Source: an uncultured Azospirillum sp. (GTDB lineage Bacteria > Pseudomonadota > Alphaproteobacteria > RF32 > CAG-239). Taken from it: a DNA stretch of 13,465 nt. A program made the translations under genes and the position numbers. The stretch spans positions 1-13,465 of the forward strand of contig CABUBU010000036.1 of NCBI GenBank assembly GCA_902489795.1, written 5' to 3'. This document shows, one piece after another, positions 1 to 8,011 of the stretch (position 1 is the stretch's first letter; each line of letters begins with the position of its first letter). The notes under the pieces are model-generated. The model ran no database searches and was not told the DNA's origin. It saw only the letters and a program-made list of their open reading frames with translations.

Positions 1-228
1 GTCGGGACGGATATTGCAACGGGTTTGCTGTCGTGCCGTGTTGATGACGGGAAAGTTTTTTGCTGAAAAGGAAAAGCGGGACGAATTATCGACCGGATTT
101 TGCGGCTTGCTGGAGCTTTTCGGAGGAAAAGTCGGGACGGATATTGCAACGGGTTTGCTGTCGTGCCGTGTTGATGACGGGAAAGTTTTTTGCTGAAAAG
201 GAAAAGCGGGACGAATTATCGACCGGAT
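1..228. repeat. 130-bp tandem repeat, truncated by window edge
   Basis: Bases 1-98 recur exactly at 131-228, giving a 130-bp period. Bases 99-130 are present once, between the two copies. The array starts at the very first base, so more copies may lie to the left. Short open frames cross it on both strands, but they have no ribosome-binding site and simply repeat with the DNA, so I read it as non-coding. Within each unit the string GGAAAAG(T)CGGGACG occurs in two diverged forms, which suggests older internal duplication. Confidence 0.93.
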
Positions 229-264
229 CGCATTGTCCGTGATGTAAAAAGGGGAGAACAAATA

Positions 265-296
265 CCATGCTCTCCAAAATGTTTCGGAGAGCATGG
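265..296 (-). terminator. hairpin terminator after the secreted-protein gene
   Basis: A perfect 11-bp inverted repeat (CCATGCTCTCC / GGAGAGCATGG) flanks a 10-nt loop. It lies 36 bp past the stop of the minus-strand gene ending at 332. On the minus strand it is followed by TATTTGTTC, only moderately T-rich, so termination strength is uncertain. Confidence 0.6.
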
Positions 297-331
297 AGCG
301 GATTTGCTGTTGCCGGTTTATATTTTTCCGG

Positions 332-1108
332 TTACTGCATCTGGCCGAAGGGTTTCATTTTCAGCTTGTTCCAGCCGCTGTTGTTTTTCTTTTCTTCCGC
401 CGCGCGCTTGGCCTCTTCCGCTTTGGCTTTTTGCTCCCATTTGCGGATCGGTTCGCTGCGTTTGTTGACGATTTTGCGCTGCTGTTCGTTTTGAATGACG
501 CCGATCGGCAGCACCTGGTTTAAGAGCGACGGCGACACGAATTCCGAATGTTTGGGGCCGAGCGCTTTCAGCATGGCGTCGATAATTGCCGCCCCGGGTT
601 TGAAGTTGTATATGTGAACTCCGCCGCCGTAGAAAATGGCAAACGAGTGGCAGGGTGCAGAGATCAGCATGTCCGTGTAGTCGACGCCGCGGACGAAACG
701 GATGATGATTTTTGGCTGGATAACGCATTGTTCGGCCTGGTCAAACAAAACGTTTCCTTCTGTGCCGAGAAAGTATTTCGTCACCATGTTGCGCACCGGT
801 TCCCCCATTACGCCGCAGAAGCCGCGAATCGGAAAGCCGTCCAGCGTGTAACCTTCATATTCGTTGTTTTGCGGAAAGATCTCATAACAGAAGACCTGTT
901 CGGCGTTGACGATGTTGTCGATGGCAAACTTGCCGGCTTCGTCATAAAAACGCTGCTGGGGTTTGACTTCTTCTTCCGTCACCTGATTTTTCCGTTTCCA
1001 GGAACCTTCCGGCTGGCTGAAAGACTGTACGCCTTCGACGGACTGGGCAAAGCCGGCAGCCGGATAGAACAGCATCAGCCCGGTGATTAACAGAATCGGT
1101 AGTTTCAT
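332..1108 (-). CDS. secreted/periplasmic protein of unknown function
   Basis: A 258-residue protein that I do not recognise. Residues 1-21 form a clear Sec signal peptide (MKLPILLITG..., cleavage probably after GFA-21). The mature part has four cysteines (about C74, C98, C128, C153), enough for two disulfides. The C-terminal 50 residues are rich in Lys, Glu, Ala and Arg and are probably a helical, charged tail. I chose the ATG at 1108 because it has a strong GGGAGG ribosome site and begins the signal peptide; the longer upstream extension overlaps lepA and reads as Arg/Ser-rich noise. It lies 76 bp downstream of lepA, with its own promoter in the gap. Export is well supported; function is unknown. 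Confidence 0.85.
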   Translation of the reverse strand: MKLPILLITGLMLFYPAAGFAQSVEGVQSFSQPEGSWKRKNQVTEEEVKPQQRFYDEAGKFAIDNIVNAEQVFCYEIFPQNNEYEGYTLDGFPIRGFCGVMGEPVRNMVTKYFLGTEGNVLFDQAEQCVIQPKIIIRFVRGVDYTDMLISAPCHSFAIFYGGGVHIYNFKPGAAIIDAMLKALGPKHSEFVSPSLLNQVLPIGVIQNEQQRKIVNKRSEPIRKWEQKAKAEEAKRAAEEKKNNSGWNKLKMKPFGQMQ

Positions 1109-1136
1109 GAACGGTCCTCCCAAATAATTTCCTGTA

Positions 1137-1165
1137 ATTATAATAAATCCTCGTTTGTTTCTCAA
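1137..1165 (-). promoter_or_regulatory. sigma70-type promoter for the secreted-protein gene
   Basis: On the minus strand TTGAGA (1160-1165) and TATAAT (1137-1142) are separated by exactly 17 bp. The predicted start would leave a leader of about 20-25 nt before the ATG at 1108. The downstream gene can therefore be expressed independently of lepA. No terminator is visible after lepA, so read-through is also possible. Confidence 0.8.
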
Positions 1166-1184
1166 GCGGTAAATGAAATGAGAT

Positions 1185-2990
1185 TTACTTGTCGCTGATG
1201 CGCAGTGCCTCGATGAAGGCCGACTGCGGAATTTCCACTTTGCCGAACTGGCGCATCCGAAGTTTGCCCTTCTTTTGTTTGTCGAGCAGCTTGCGCTTGC
1301 GGGTGATGTCGCCGCCGTAGCATTTGGCGGTGACGTCTTTGCGCAGGGCGGAAATGGTTTCGCGGGCAATGACGCGGCCGCCGATTGCCGCCTGAATCGG
1401 AATTTTGAACAGATGCCGGGGAATCAGGTCTTTTAAGCGCTCGCAAATCTGCCGGCCGCGGGCTTCCGCTTCCGAACGGTGGCAGAGAAAAGCCAATGCG
1501 TCGACAGGCTCTTCGTTGATAAGAATCTGCACCTTGACCAGGTCGGATTCCTGATGGCCGACGATTTCATAATCAAAGCTGGCATAGCCGCTGGTGATTG
1601 ATTTCAAGCGGTCGTAAAAGTCGAAAACGATTTCGTTTAAGGGAATTTTGTAGACCACCATTGCCCGGCTGCCGGCATAGGTCAGTTCTTCCTGTACGCC
1701 GCGGCGGTCGTTACAGAGTTTTAATACCGCGCCCAGATATTCGTCGGGAACCAGAATGGTGGCGCGCACCACCGGTTCTTCGATCGAGCGGACGGTCGAA
1801 AGGTCCGGCATGTCGGCCGGGTTGCAGAGGGTGAGCTGTTCGCCGTTGGTCATATTGAGGTTGTAGGCAACCGAGGGCGCGGTGGTGATAAGGTCGAGGT
1901 CAAATTCCCGTCCCAGGCGCTCCTGAATGATTTCCATGTGCAGAAGGCCGAGGAAGCCGCAACGGAAGCCGAGTCCGAGCGCGGCCGAGTTTTCGTTCTG
2001 ATAGTCGATGCTGGCGTCGTTTAATTTCAGTTTTGCGAGAGCGTCTTTTAAGTTTTCGTACTGGCTGCTGTCAACCGGGAAGATCGAGCAGAAAACCACC
2101 GGTACCGACGGCTTGAAACCGGTGAGCGGCGCTTCGCAGGGGGTGCGGTTGTCGGTGATGGTGTCGCCGACGCGGCAATCGCTGACGCTTTTGATGCTGG
2201 CAGTGATGAAGCCGATTTCTCCTGGATAAAGCGCGTCGACGTCCTGCATTTTGGGGGTGAAGATGCCGACTTTGTCAATTTGGTAAACGGTGTCGGCGGC
2301 CATCATACGGATCTGCTGTTTTTTGCGGATAATGCCGTCTTTGATCCGCACCAGAATGATAACCCCGAGGTAGGAATCGTACCAGCTGTCGATCAGAAGC
2401 GCTTTTAAGGGCGCGTTTTCGTCGCCTTTCGGCGCCGACAGGCGGGTGACGACCGCTTCCAGGAGGGCGGGAACGCCGACGCCGGTTTTGCCGGAAGTTT
2501 CCACCGCGCCGGAGGCGTCAAGACCAATGACGTCTTCAATCTGCCGTTTGACTTTTTCCGGCTCGGCCGAAGGGAGGTCGACCTTATTTAAAACAGGGAT
2601 GATTTCGTGATTGTTGTCGATTGCCAGATAAACGTTTGCCAGCGTTTGCGCCTCTACCCCCTGAGTGGCGTCAACCACCAGGATCGAACCTTCGCAGGAG
2701 GCAAGCGAGCGGCTGACTTCATAGGAAAAGTCAACGTGTCCGGGGGTGTCCATCAGGTTGAGTTGGTAGGTTTTGCCGTCTTCCGCGGTGTAGTTGAGGC
2801 GGACAGTCTGAGCTTTGATGGTAATGCCGCGTTCGCGCTCAATGTCCATGGAATCGAGCACCTGTTCCTGCATTTCGCGGCTGGAAAGGCCGCCGCAGTA
2901 TTCGATCAAACGGTCGGCCAAGGTCGATTTTCCGTGGTCGATGTGGGCGATGATGGCAAAGTTGCGAATAAGATTTAAATCGTGAACCAT
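1185..2990 (-). CDS. lepA: translation elongation factor 4 (LepA/EF4)
   Basis: A ribosome-bound GTPase of the LepA family, known to act on stalled or back-translocated ribosomes and in initiation/biogenesis. The protein is 601 residues, the normal length. G1 AHIDHGKST lies at about 15-23, the switch-I region RERGITI at 52-58, G3 DTPGHVDF at 81-88 and G4 NKVD at 135-138. The G5 loop reads SGKTG rather than the common SAKTG. The LepA-specific C-terminal domain is present (GGDITRKRKLLDKQKKGK near the end). I chose the ATG at 2990 because AGGA sits just upstream and family proteins start close to this position; the in-frame ATG at 3038 lacks such support. The gene is divergent from the GNAT gene. 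lepA is often paired with lepB, which is not next to it here. Confidence 0.98.
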   Translation of the reverse strand: MVHDLNLIRNFAIIAHIDHGKSTLADRLIEYCGGLSSREMQEQVLDSMDIERERGITIKAQTVRLNYTAEDGKTYQLNLMDTPGHVDFSYEVSRSLASCEGSILVVDATQGVEAQTLANVYLAIDNNHEIIPVLNKVDLPSAEPEKVKRQIEDVIGLDASGAVETSGKTGVGVPALLEAVVTRLSAPKGDENAPLKALLIDSWYDSYLGVIILVRIKDGIIRKKQQIRMMAADTVYQIDKVGIFTPKMQDVDALYPGEIGFITASIKSVSDCRVGDTITDNRTPCEAPLTGFKPSVPVVFCSIFPVDSSQYENLKDALAKLKLNDASIDYQNENSAALGLGFRCGFLGLLHMEIIQERLGREFDLDLITTAPSVAYNLNMTNGEQLTLCNPADMPDLSTVRSIEEPVVRATILVPDEYLGAVLKLCNDRRGVQEELTYAGSRAMVVYKIPLNEIVFDFYDRLKSITSGYASFDYEIVGHQESDLVKVQILINEEPVDALAFLCHRSEAEARGRQICERLKDLIPRHLFKIPIQAAIGGRVIARETISALRKDVTAKCYGGDITRKRKLLDKQKKGKLRMRQFGKVEIPQSAFIEALRISDK

Positions 2991-3026
2991 GTCTTTCCTG
3001 TCTTGAATTATCCGTATTAATACCCA

Positions 3027-3055
3027 TAAATAGGGCAAAAAAAAAGAATAGGCAA
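3027..3055 (-). promoter_or_regulatory. possible lepA promoter
   Basis: On the minus strand TTGCCT (3050-3055) and TATTTA (3027-3032) are 17 bp apart, about 37 bp upstream of the lepA ATG. Both hexamers are imperfect and the region is AT-rich, so this is only the best candidate in the 130-bp divergent gap. On the plus strand a TATAAT at 3056-3061 has no convincing -35 partner for the GNAT gene. Confidence 0.4.
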
Positions 3056-3120
3056 TATAATATTGATTACGGCTGCAAAATATGCTAACAATAAATATGT
3101 ATCCGGACAGGAGGTTTGAG

Positions 3121-3558
3121 ATGAGAAAAATGATTGACGTCGATTTCGGTTCTTCCCGCTATGACGAGCTGGTGGAACTGCGTTACAAGGTTCTGCTTGA
3201 ACCGCTCGGTTTGAAGTTTCTGGATATGTACCGCGAAAAGGAAATGAACTATCTGCATATCGGCTGTGTGGAGAGCCTCGACGACAATCTGGTCGGCGGG
3301 CTGATGTTGGTGCCGGTCAACGATGAGGAAATCCGGCTGATGCAGGTGGCGGTGGACAGTAAATATCAGCGTGAGGGCGTCGGCCGCGAGATGGTAAAAT
3401 ATGCCGAAAAACGCGCCAGGGAAGCGGGATATTCACGGATTGTCATGCATGCGATGCTGTCGGTCGTTCATTTTTACGAGAAACTCGGCTACCGGCAGGA
3501 AGGCGACATTTTCGAGGAAAACGGCATTACCTTTGCGCGGATGGTAAAAGACTTGTAA
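3121..3558 (+). CDS. GNAT-family N-acetyltransferase
   Basis: A 145-residue, single-domain acetyltransferase of the GCN5-related superfamily, which transfers acetyl from acetyl-CoA to an amine. The acetyl-CoA motif A is clear: LMQVAVDSKYQREGVGREMV with the pyrophosphate loop QREGVG at about 83-88. The typical motif B ending follows (VVHFYEKLGYRQEGDIFEENG, about 115-135). The substrate cannot be told from sequence. The start at 3121 is preceded by a perfect AGGAGG at 3109-3114 with 6-nt spacing; the upstream in-frame ATG at 3082 has no ribosome site. The gene is followed after 23 bp by an unknown gene on the same strand, probably co-transcribed. Confidence 0.9.
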   Translation: MRKMIDVDFGSSRYDELVELRYKVLLEPLGLKFLDMYREKEMNYLHIGCVESLDDNLVGGLMLVPVNDEEIRLMQVAVDSKYQREGVGREMVKYAEKRAREAGYSRIVMHAMLSVVHFYEKLGYRQEGDIFEENGITFARMVKDL

Positions 3559-3581
3559 TTTTTTAATAACGGAACTGTCCG

Positions 3582-4325
3582 ATGGCGGAAACTTTTCAAG
3601 ACCTTAAGGTCAAACTTATCGAACATTATCGGCGGGTGCAAAGCGCCGATGAACTGACGGCGGGTTTTAACCGGCTGGTTGACGGGGAGGAACTGCGGCA
3701 GCTGATCGGCGGACTGAAAAAGACTTTTCCGAAAGAGCCTGCTCTCGGTGACGAATATACCATGTATTTTGCCTATGCGATGACACAGGCAGACCAGCGG
3801 ACGGCGGAAGATTTACTTGATTGGCGCAAACATACCAAAAAATTCATTAACAACTGTCCGCCAAACCATAATCTTGCCAACCATTTGCGCAGCGTAATTC
3901 ATCATTTGCCGGAAATGGGCGGAACCACCGGAGAAACTTATAATTACGGCCTGCGAGCCTTAAACCTGCTGCCGAAAACTTATCCGCAGTATCGGGAATG
4001 CGTCAAAGCGGTGGAAAAAATGGCACGCAGCGATTTTCGCTTTTTGTTGGACAAGGCGAAAAATGAACAGGATTATCAAAAACAGCTGAAAGCTTTTGAC
4101 CGGGCGCTGGCGCGGCTGACAAACATTCCTTCCGGCGAGCGCTATAAAGGGTTGGATGAGTGTATGCGGGCGATGTTTCCGGTTTACAACCGCACCGAAT
4201 GGGGACGCCTGGAACTGCCGCATAAACGCCGGCTGGCCTCAAAACGGATTTTTAAGAGCCTGCCGCTTGAAGTGCAGACAGCGATTCGCAACCGTAAAAA
4301 TTATAACGACTGGTTAAGCAAATAA
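3582..4325 (+). CDS. conserved-looking cytoplasmic protein of unknown function
   Basis: A 247-residue protein that I do not recognise. It has no signal peptide or membrane segment and only two cysteines. It is rich in charged residues and predicted helices. The middle contains helix-pair-like segments (YNYGLRALNLLPKTYPQYRECV, then FDRALARLTNIPSGERYKGL) that resemble tetratricopeptide-type packing, but no repeat consensus is clear. The C-terminus is basic (KRRLASKRIFKSLP ... RNRKNYNDW). Ribosome-site support is weak (GGAA 12-15 nt upstream). It follows the GNAT gene closely and is closed by a strong terminator, so the two probably form an operon. The reading frame is long and typical in composition for the region, so I consider it real. 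Confidence 0.8.
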   Translation: MAETFQDLKVKLIEHYRRVQSADELTAGFNRLVDGEELRQLIGGLKKTFPKEPALGDEYTMYFAYAMTQADQRTAEDLLDWRKHTKKFINNCPPNHNLANHLRSVIHHLPEMGGTTGETYNYGLRALNLLPKTYPQYRECVKAVEKMARSDFRFLLDKAKNEQDYQKQLKAFDRALARLTNIPSGERYKGLDECMRAMFPVYNRTEWGRLELPHKRRLASKRIFKSLPLEVQTAIRNRKNYNDWLSK

Positions 4326-4346
4326 AATTTTTAACCGACTGACCAT

Positions 4347-4368
4347 ACCGGCCGAAAGGCCGGTTTTT
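4347..4368 (+). terminator. Rho-independent terminator
   Basis: A 7-bp GC-rich stem ACCGGCC / GGCCGGT with a GAAA tetraloop is followed by five T. It lies 22 bp past the TAA of the unknown gene ending at 4325, and closes the GNAT operon. Confidence 0.9.
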
Positions 4369-4424
4369 CGTTGTGTTTGGATCTGTTTTTTTGCATCTGT
4401 TAATGCATTGAAAAACAATATTTT

Positions 4425-4577
4425 TTGTTTGCTTTTGTCTGTTGCAAAAAAAAGGCACGATAAAATGCGGCAGAAATCAAGACGAAAAATCAAGGGGGCG
4501 GGGAAATTTTCTATAACTAAATATCGTACAATATTTTATATCACCTGAACAAAATATATGGATAAAGGGGGAGGGTT
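4425..4577 (+). promoter_or_regulatory. conserved leader, copy 1 (upstream of broken Cys-rich gene)
   Basis: This stretch aligns with about 12800-12947, upstream of the paralogous gene. The nearest 80 bp differ by only about seven substitutions and one indel by eye. Shared landmarks are a direct repeat AAATCAAG at 4474-4481 and 4487-4494 (13-bp period), GGGGAAATTTTCTATAACTA, the near-palindrome TATCGTACAATA at 4522-4533, and a purine ribosome-site region (AAAGGGGGAGGG) just before the ATG. TACAAT (4527-4532) could serve as a -10, but no good -35 sits 16-18 bp upstream, so an activator or alternative sigma factor is possible. Confidence 0.65.
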
Positions 4578-6510
4578 ATGAAAATATTGTATAAAACCAT
4601 TGGGTTGTGGCTGTTTGCGGTATGCCTTTGCCTGCTGTATGCGGCGCCGGTTTCGGTCAAAGTCTGCTTTATCGGCGAGGAAAGCTGTACCGGCGGCGGC
4701 AGTTTCGACGATTATGAAAAGCCGGATGCCGACGGCAGCCTGTGCAAACAGGAAGGCTATGCGGAAAAAAGCCTGTGTCAGGCGGACATGACGAAATACA
4801 TTGTCGCCTATTACCCGTACAACAGCACTTACGTGATGTGCTGCGGCAAGGAATATATTTATGATTCTTGTTCTTATCCTCACATCATGACCGGAAAATG
4901 CGGCAGCAAATATTCCTGTTTCTGCGATCCGAACGTTTACAAATATACGGAAGAACAGTGTGAAAGCGACAATGCCTATTCGGCCGGGGCAAGCTGTACT
5001 CAGGTGTCTTCGGTTTCTTCCGGCGAGGGGGAAAATTTGCAGGCAAAAACGGTAAAGGAAATTTTATATTCCGCTTGTTTGTGTGACCGGGGAATCTATA
5101 CTCAGCCCAAAGAAAAGTGTGACAAAACGCAAAGCCTGTGCAGGGACAGTTCGGGAGCGGAGTATACGGACAGCTGTATGTGTAACAAAGAAAAATATAA
5201 GGTGCAGGTTGCCAATTGTGATTACGGCGGCGAGGGCAAAACCTGTATTGAAGGCGGCGTCACCTTTGCGGAAGATTGCTGTTCGTGCGAGGCTTATCCG
5301 GTGGAATTGAGGGACGGAAAGCCGGCAAGCGGCGGGGAAAATTATGGTAAGGCGACAAAATGGAATCCGTGCCCGTGTCCGGCCGGCAAAAACCGGGTAT
5401 TTATCACCCAGTGTGCAAAAGGCTGACAGCCGACTCCGGATGGTGACGGCTGTGAACGTATCAGCTGCACGGACGCGGTAAAGCTTTACCTGACGGAAAC
5501 AGGGAATAAAAACATGGGCGTTTTCAACGGCAAGAACGTTGTTACTTATAAGAGGCTGACGGAAGTAGAAAAGGCAAAACTGCCGGTGGCGGAGCAAACT
5601 TATGCCGTCGGTGCCGAGGTTGTGCTGCCAAATGCGGATGTCGGTATTTTGCCTGATGACGTGACCATAGAAAGCTATGCCAACGTGGTCGGGCTGGGAT
5701 CGTCAAAGGCGACTACTCTGTGATCCGGACCGTATTTCGGAGATATTGCGGACGATGATGATATTGCTGCTTCCTGTAAGAAAGAGGCGAGACCGTCGGG
5801 ATATTTTCCGGGACGAATTTCCCGGGAAACAAAAGCGAAAGCGGAGAGTTGACTTTTGTTGACGTAAATATTGCTTTTGCCAAAGCGGTTTCGGTAAGAA
5901 GACCGCTCAAGCTGGAGAATGCCAACCTGACCGGAGGCAGCGTTACTTTTGAAAAAGCAGTTACCTTGGCGGGGAGCAAGCCGAAAGTTGTTTTCTGTAA
6001 TGAAAAGAGCAGTTATACGTTTAAGTCCGAATTGACGGCCAATGGGTATTACTTTAAGTATAAGACGTTGAATTTTGCCGTCCCGACTTCTTCGGTAAGT
6101 GACGTTGCCGTAATCAACCTGCTTTCCGGCGGCGAAATGCTGGGTGGAACGATCAAGGTTTATCCGTAGGTAGACAGTTATTCCCAAACGTTTAAAGGCG
6201 TTGTTACAATTCAGGGGAATGAATCCGAAATATCTGCCAATATTTACAGTGACGCTTATATAGGTGTAAATCCATCTTCTAAGAGAAGAGCAAGGGGATT
6301 AACAGTTTCTTTGCAGGGTAATGTGAGCTGGAAACTTTACGGGGAGAAGAAGTCGCAGATTGTTTTGGGAATGGATAATCAAATTGAAACAAAGGAGATA
6401 CGTGGTCGACGCGCCTCTGTTATGGGGATAGTGATACTAAATGGAAGAGGTGTTATGCTTGGAATTATCAGCCACGGCCTATTGATCAAAAATGGTGTAA
6501 CGGGGGTTGA
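4578..6510 (+). pseudogene. decayed cysteine-rich secreted protein gene
   Basis: This reads as one ancestral gene of about 640 codons, broken several times. Frame one runs 4578-5423: an N-terminal hydrophobic signal sequence, then KVCFIGEESCTGGGSFDDY and a region with about 26 cysteines in repeated CxC modules. A TGA at 5424 interrupts it. The same frame continues as protein-like sequence to a second TGA at 5721-5723, then past it (SGPYFGDIADDDDIAASC). At about 5785-5795 the coding sense shifts to another frame (TVGIFSGTNFPGN...), which runs to a TAG at 6167-6169 and resumes directly (VDSYSQTFKGVVTIQ). At about 6385-6392 it shifts again to a Trp/Cys-rich tail (TWSTRLCYGDSDTKWKRC) ending at TGA 6508. 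The signal cleavage site reads VSV where the intact paralogue has ASA, and one cysteine (TAC for TGC in YYPYN) is lost. Function unknown; probably a surface or secreted protein when intact. Confidence 0.85.
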
Positions 6511-6863
6511 GACAGCAGGGTTGATTTAGCTTGTACACCTCCCCGCGGATCCCGGATCACTCTTTCCTGTCATCCCGAACCTGTTTCGGGCTTCCATAAG
6601 GGGGAAGAGGAAGAAGGGAAAAGAAGAAAGAGGACGGAGAAAAGAGAAGGAGAAACGGCGAGAGCCGGAATAACAAACTCGGGGCAGCAATTCCCTGAAT
6701 GTCTGCCGGACGGAAAACGGTGAAGTTTCAAACAAAATTATTTTCCGCAACTATTAAGTTTATCGTTAAACAGATTGAGAATGCCGGTATGCGGTTTGTA
6801 AAAATACCATAAAAAAGTTTGAAAGACATAAAAAGTAAAGTTTCACATTTAAATACTTGTTGT
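6511..6863. other. non-coding gap with palindrome and polypurine run
   Basis: No convincing gene lies in these 353 bases. They contain the hairpin CCCGAACCTGTTTCGGG (6574-6590), a nearly pure purine run on the plus strand (6598-6655, one C at 6635), and an AT-rich end leading to the lipoprotein start. I found no clear -35/-10 pair for the next gene. Confidence 0.6.
6574..6590. repeat. short palindromic element of the GTCATCCCGAA type
   Basis: CCCGAA and TTCGGG pair around a 5-nt loop, preceded by TGTCAT. Similar palindromes (GTCATCCCGAA...TTCGGG) are familiar as dispersed intergenic repeats in alphaproteobacteria such as Rickettsiales. This assignment rests on recall of that pattern; only one copy is seen here. 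Confidence 0.45.
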
Positions 6864-7987
6864 ATGAAAGCAAACAGATTTATGCAAATTCTGGCAGCAG
6901 CTGCCGCAATTTGCGGAGTGGTATTGACGAGTTCCTGCGAAAAGGATCCGCTGTTCCCGGAAGTTATAGAAAGCGAAGTCTATGACAACGGCAGCGCGGA
7001 AGAAGTCACGGTTACGCCGGCTTCGGACGGAACGTCTTTAAGTTATGAGTCGTGGATAATGGTCAGAGGCGTGACAAAAGGCGCTTTTGACAACCGCGCG
7101 GCGGTCACATTAAACGCTTCAATGCCGAACATTGCGGAAACCAGGGACGTTGTTGTCTGGGATTTCGACACTCCTCGCGTTGTTCAAACCCGGGAAACCG
7201 GAGAAAGCAGAATCGAAGGTTTTGTGACCATAACCGATTCCGTTTTGGTTTATACGGTGGTGACGGAAGAGTTTGAGTTTTCTCATCGTCTGCATTACGA
7301 AGTCGGCGTTTATGACGACGGCGTGACCCGTCAGGTGATGCCTTATCATTATTTCGGCAACTTCCGTCGAGTTCGGCGGCGGGACTTACGAGGTGAAAGC
7401 CGAAGTGACGCTGAGTCGGGCTTTGGGACCTGTCGGCGCGCCTTATATTGTCAGGAGCAAAGTCGTTGATAAGTCGGTGACGGCCAAAAGCGAAGGCGAC
7501 GGTTTTCTGTCGACGATTACGGTCAGGTCGCTGATGTCGACGGGAGAAGAACGGGGAAACTTATTCCGCGGAACTTCCCGTCGGCGGTGAATCAAACTAT
7601 GCCCGTGCGTGCGAACCGGACTGTGCGTATGCGGATGTCCGTCGTCTGAATATGACGCTGGAATCGGTTTCCGTATCCTGGGAGGGATATGATGAACATG
7701 TGACGCTGAAACGCATAAGCGAAAACTTCGTTGTTCATTATAACGCGTTTGATCTGGAGATTCCGTTTTATCGTTACGGCGCTTTGTTTGACAACGGCGT
7801 GCTGATTGAGGAAATGGCATGCTGCGAATATGACGTTGCTTCGACGTCGATTGTGGCCGAAGACTGGAAGCTTGAGAACGAAACGGCAAGTTGTGAGAGT
7901 TATCGTCTGAATCTTGAAGTTTCGCTTCCGACCGGCAGTCTGATGGCGAAAGGAAAATACGGCGGCAAGTTTTATTTTTACGAATAA
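6864..7987 (+). pseudogene. frameshifted lipoprotein gene, Bacteroidota-like
   Basis: One ancestral reading frame of about 374 codons, broken by two frameshifts and no nonsense codons. Residues 1-25 are a lipoprotein signal peptide (MKANRFMQILAAAAAICG, lipobox LTSS-C) followed by CEKDPLFPE. The remainder is rich in beta-prone residues with no domain I recognise. The first frame runs to about 7365 (HYFGNFR), then sense continues one base on (EFGGGTYEVKAEVTLS) to about 7556. It then shifts by one base again (ETYSAELPVGGESNYA) and runs intact to the TAA at 7985. Both breaks fit single-base insertions. The ATG at 6864 has no Shine-Dalgarno sequence. The SCEKD lipobox context and the missing ribosome site resemble Bacteroidota, which suggests transfer; this is inference. 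The 3' end abuts a shared terminator. Confidence 0.78.
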
Positions 7988-8011
7988 ACGCGTTTGTCTT
8001 TTCCTGTTTTC

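Noticed and set aside
1..228. CRISPR array
   Set aside because: The repeated unit is 98 bp with a 32-bp non-repeated part and only two copies; CRISPR repeats are far shorter and no cas gene is present.
14..242. Two overlapping 60-codon frames in the tandem repeat, as repeat-encoded peptides
   Set aside because: They have no ribosome site, and the unit length of 130 bp is not a multiple of three, so the frame changes at every unit; a coding repeat is unlikely.
548..1090. 180-codon plus-strand frame opposite the secreted-protein gene
   Set aside because: The minus-strand frame has a promoter, ribosome site, signal peptide and terminator; the plus-strand frame has none of these.
5424..5723. 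In-frame TGA codons as Trp (alternative code) or selenocysteine/read-through recoding
   Set aside because: The intact genes, including long ones (lepA, ettA, tolB), use TGG for every Trp and contain no internal TGA. The same remnant also carries a TAG and two frameshifts, so decay explains it better.
5849..6169. Separate small gene with a TTG start
   Set aside because: Sense in this frame extends upstream of the TTG (GTNFPGNKSESGE) and downstream past the TAG, so it is a fragment of the larger broken gene.
6311..6529. Separate 72-residue gene at the end of the broken Cys-rich gene
   Set aside because: Upstream of the ATG the frame continues back to the TAG at 6167, and after about 6390 the plausible Trp/Cys-rich protein sequence lies in another frame ending at 6510.
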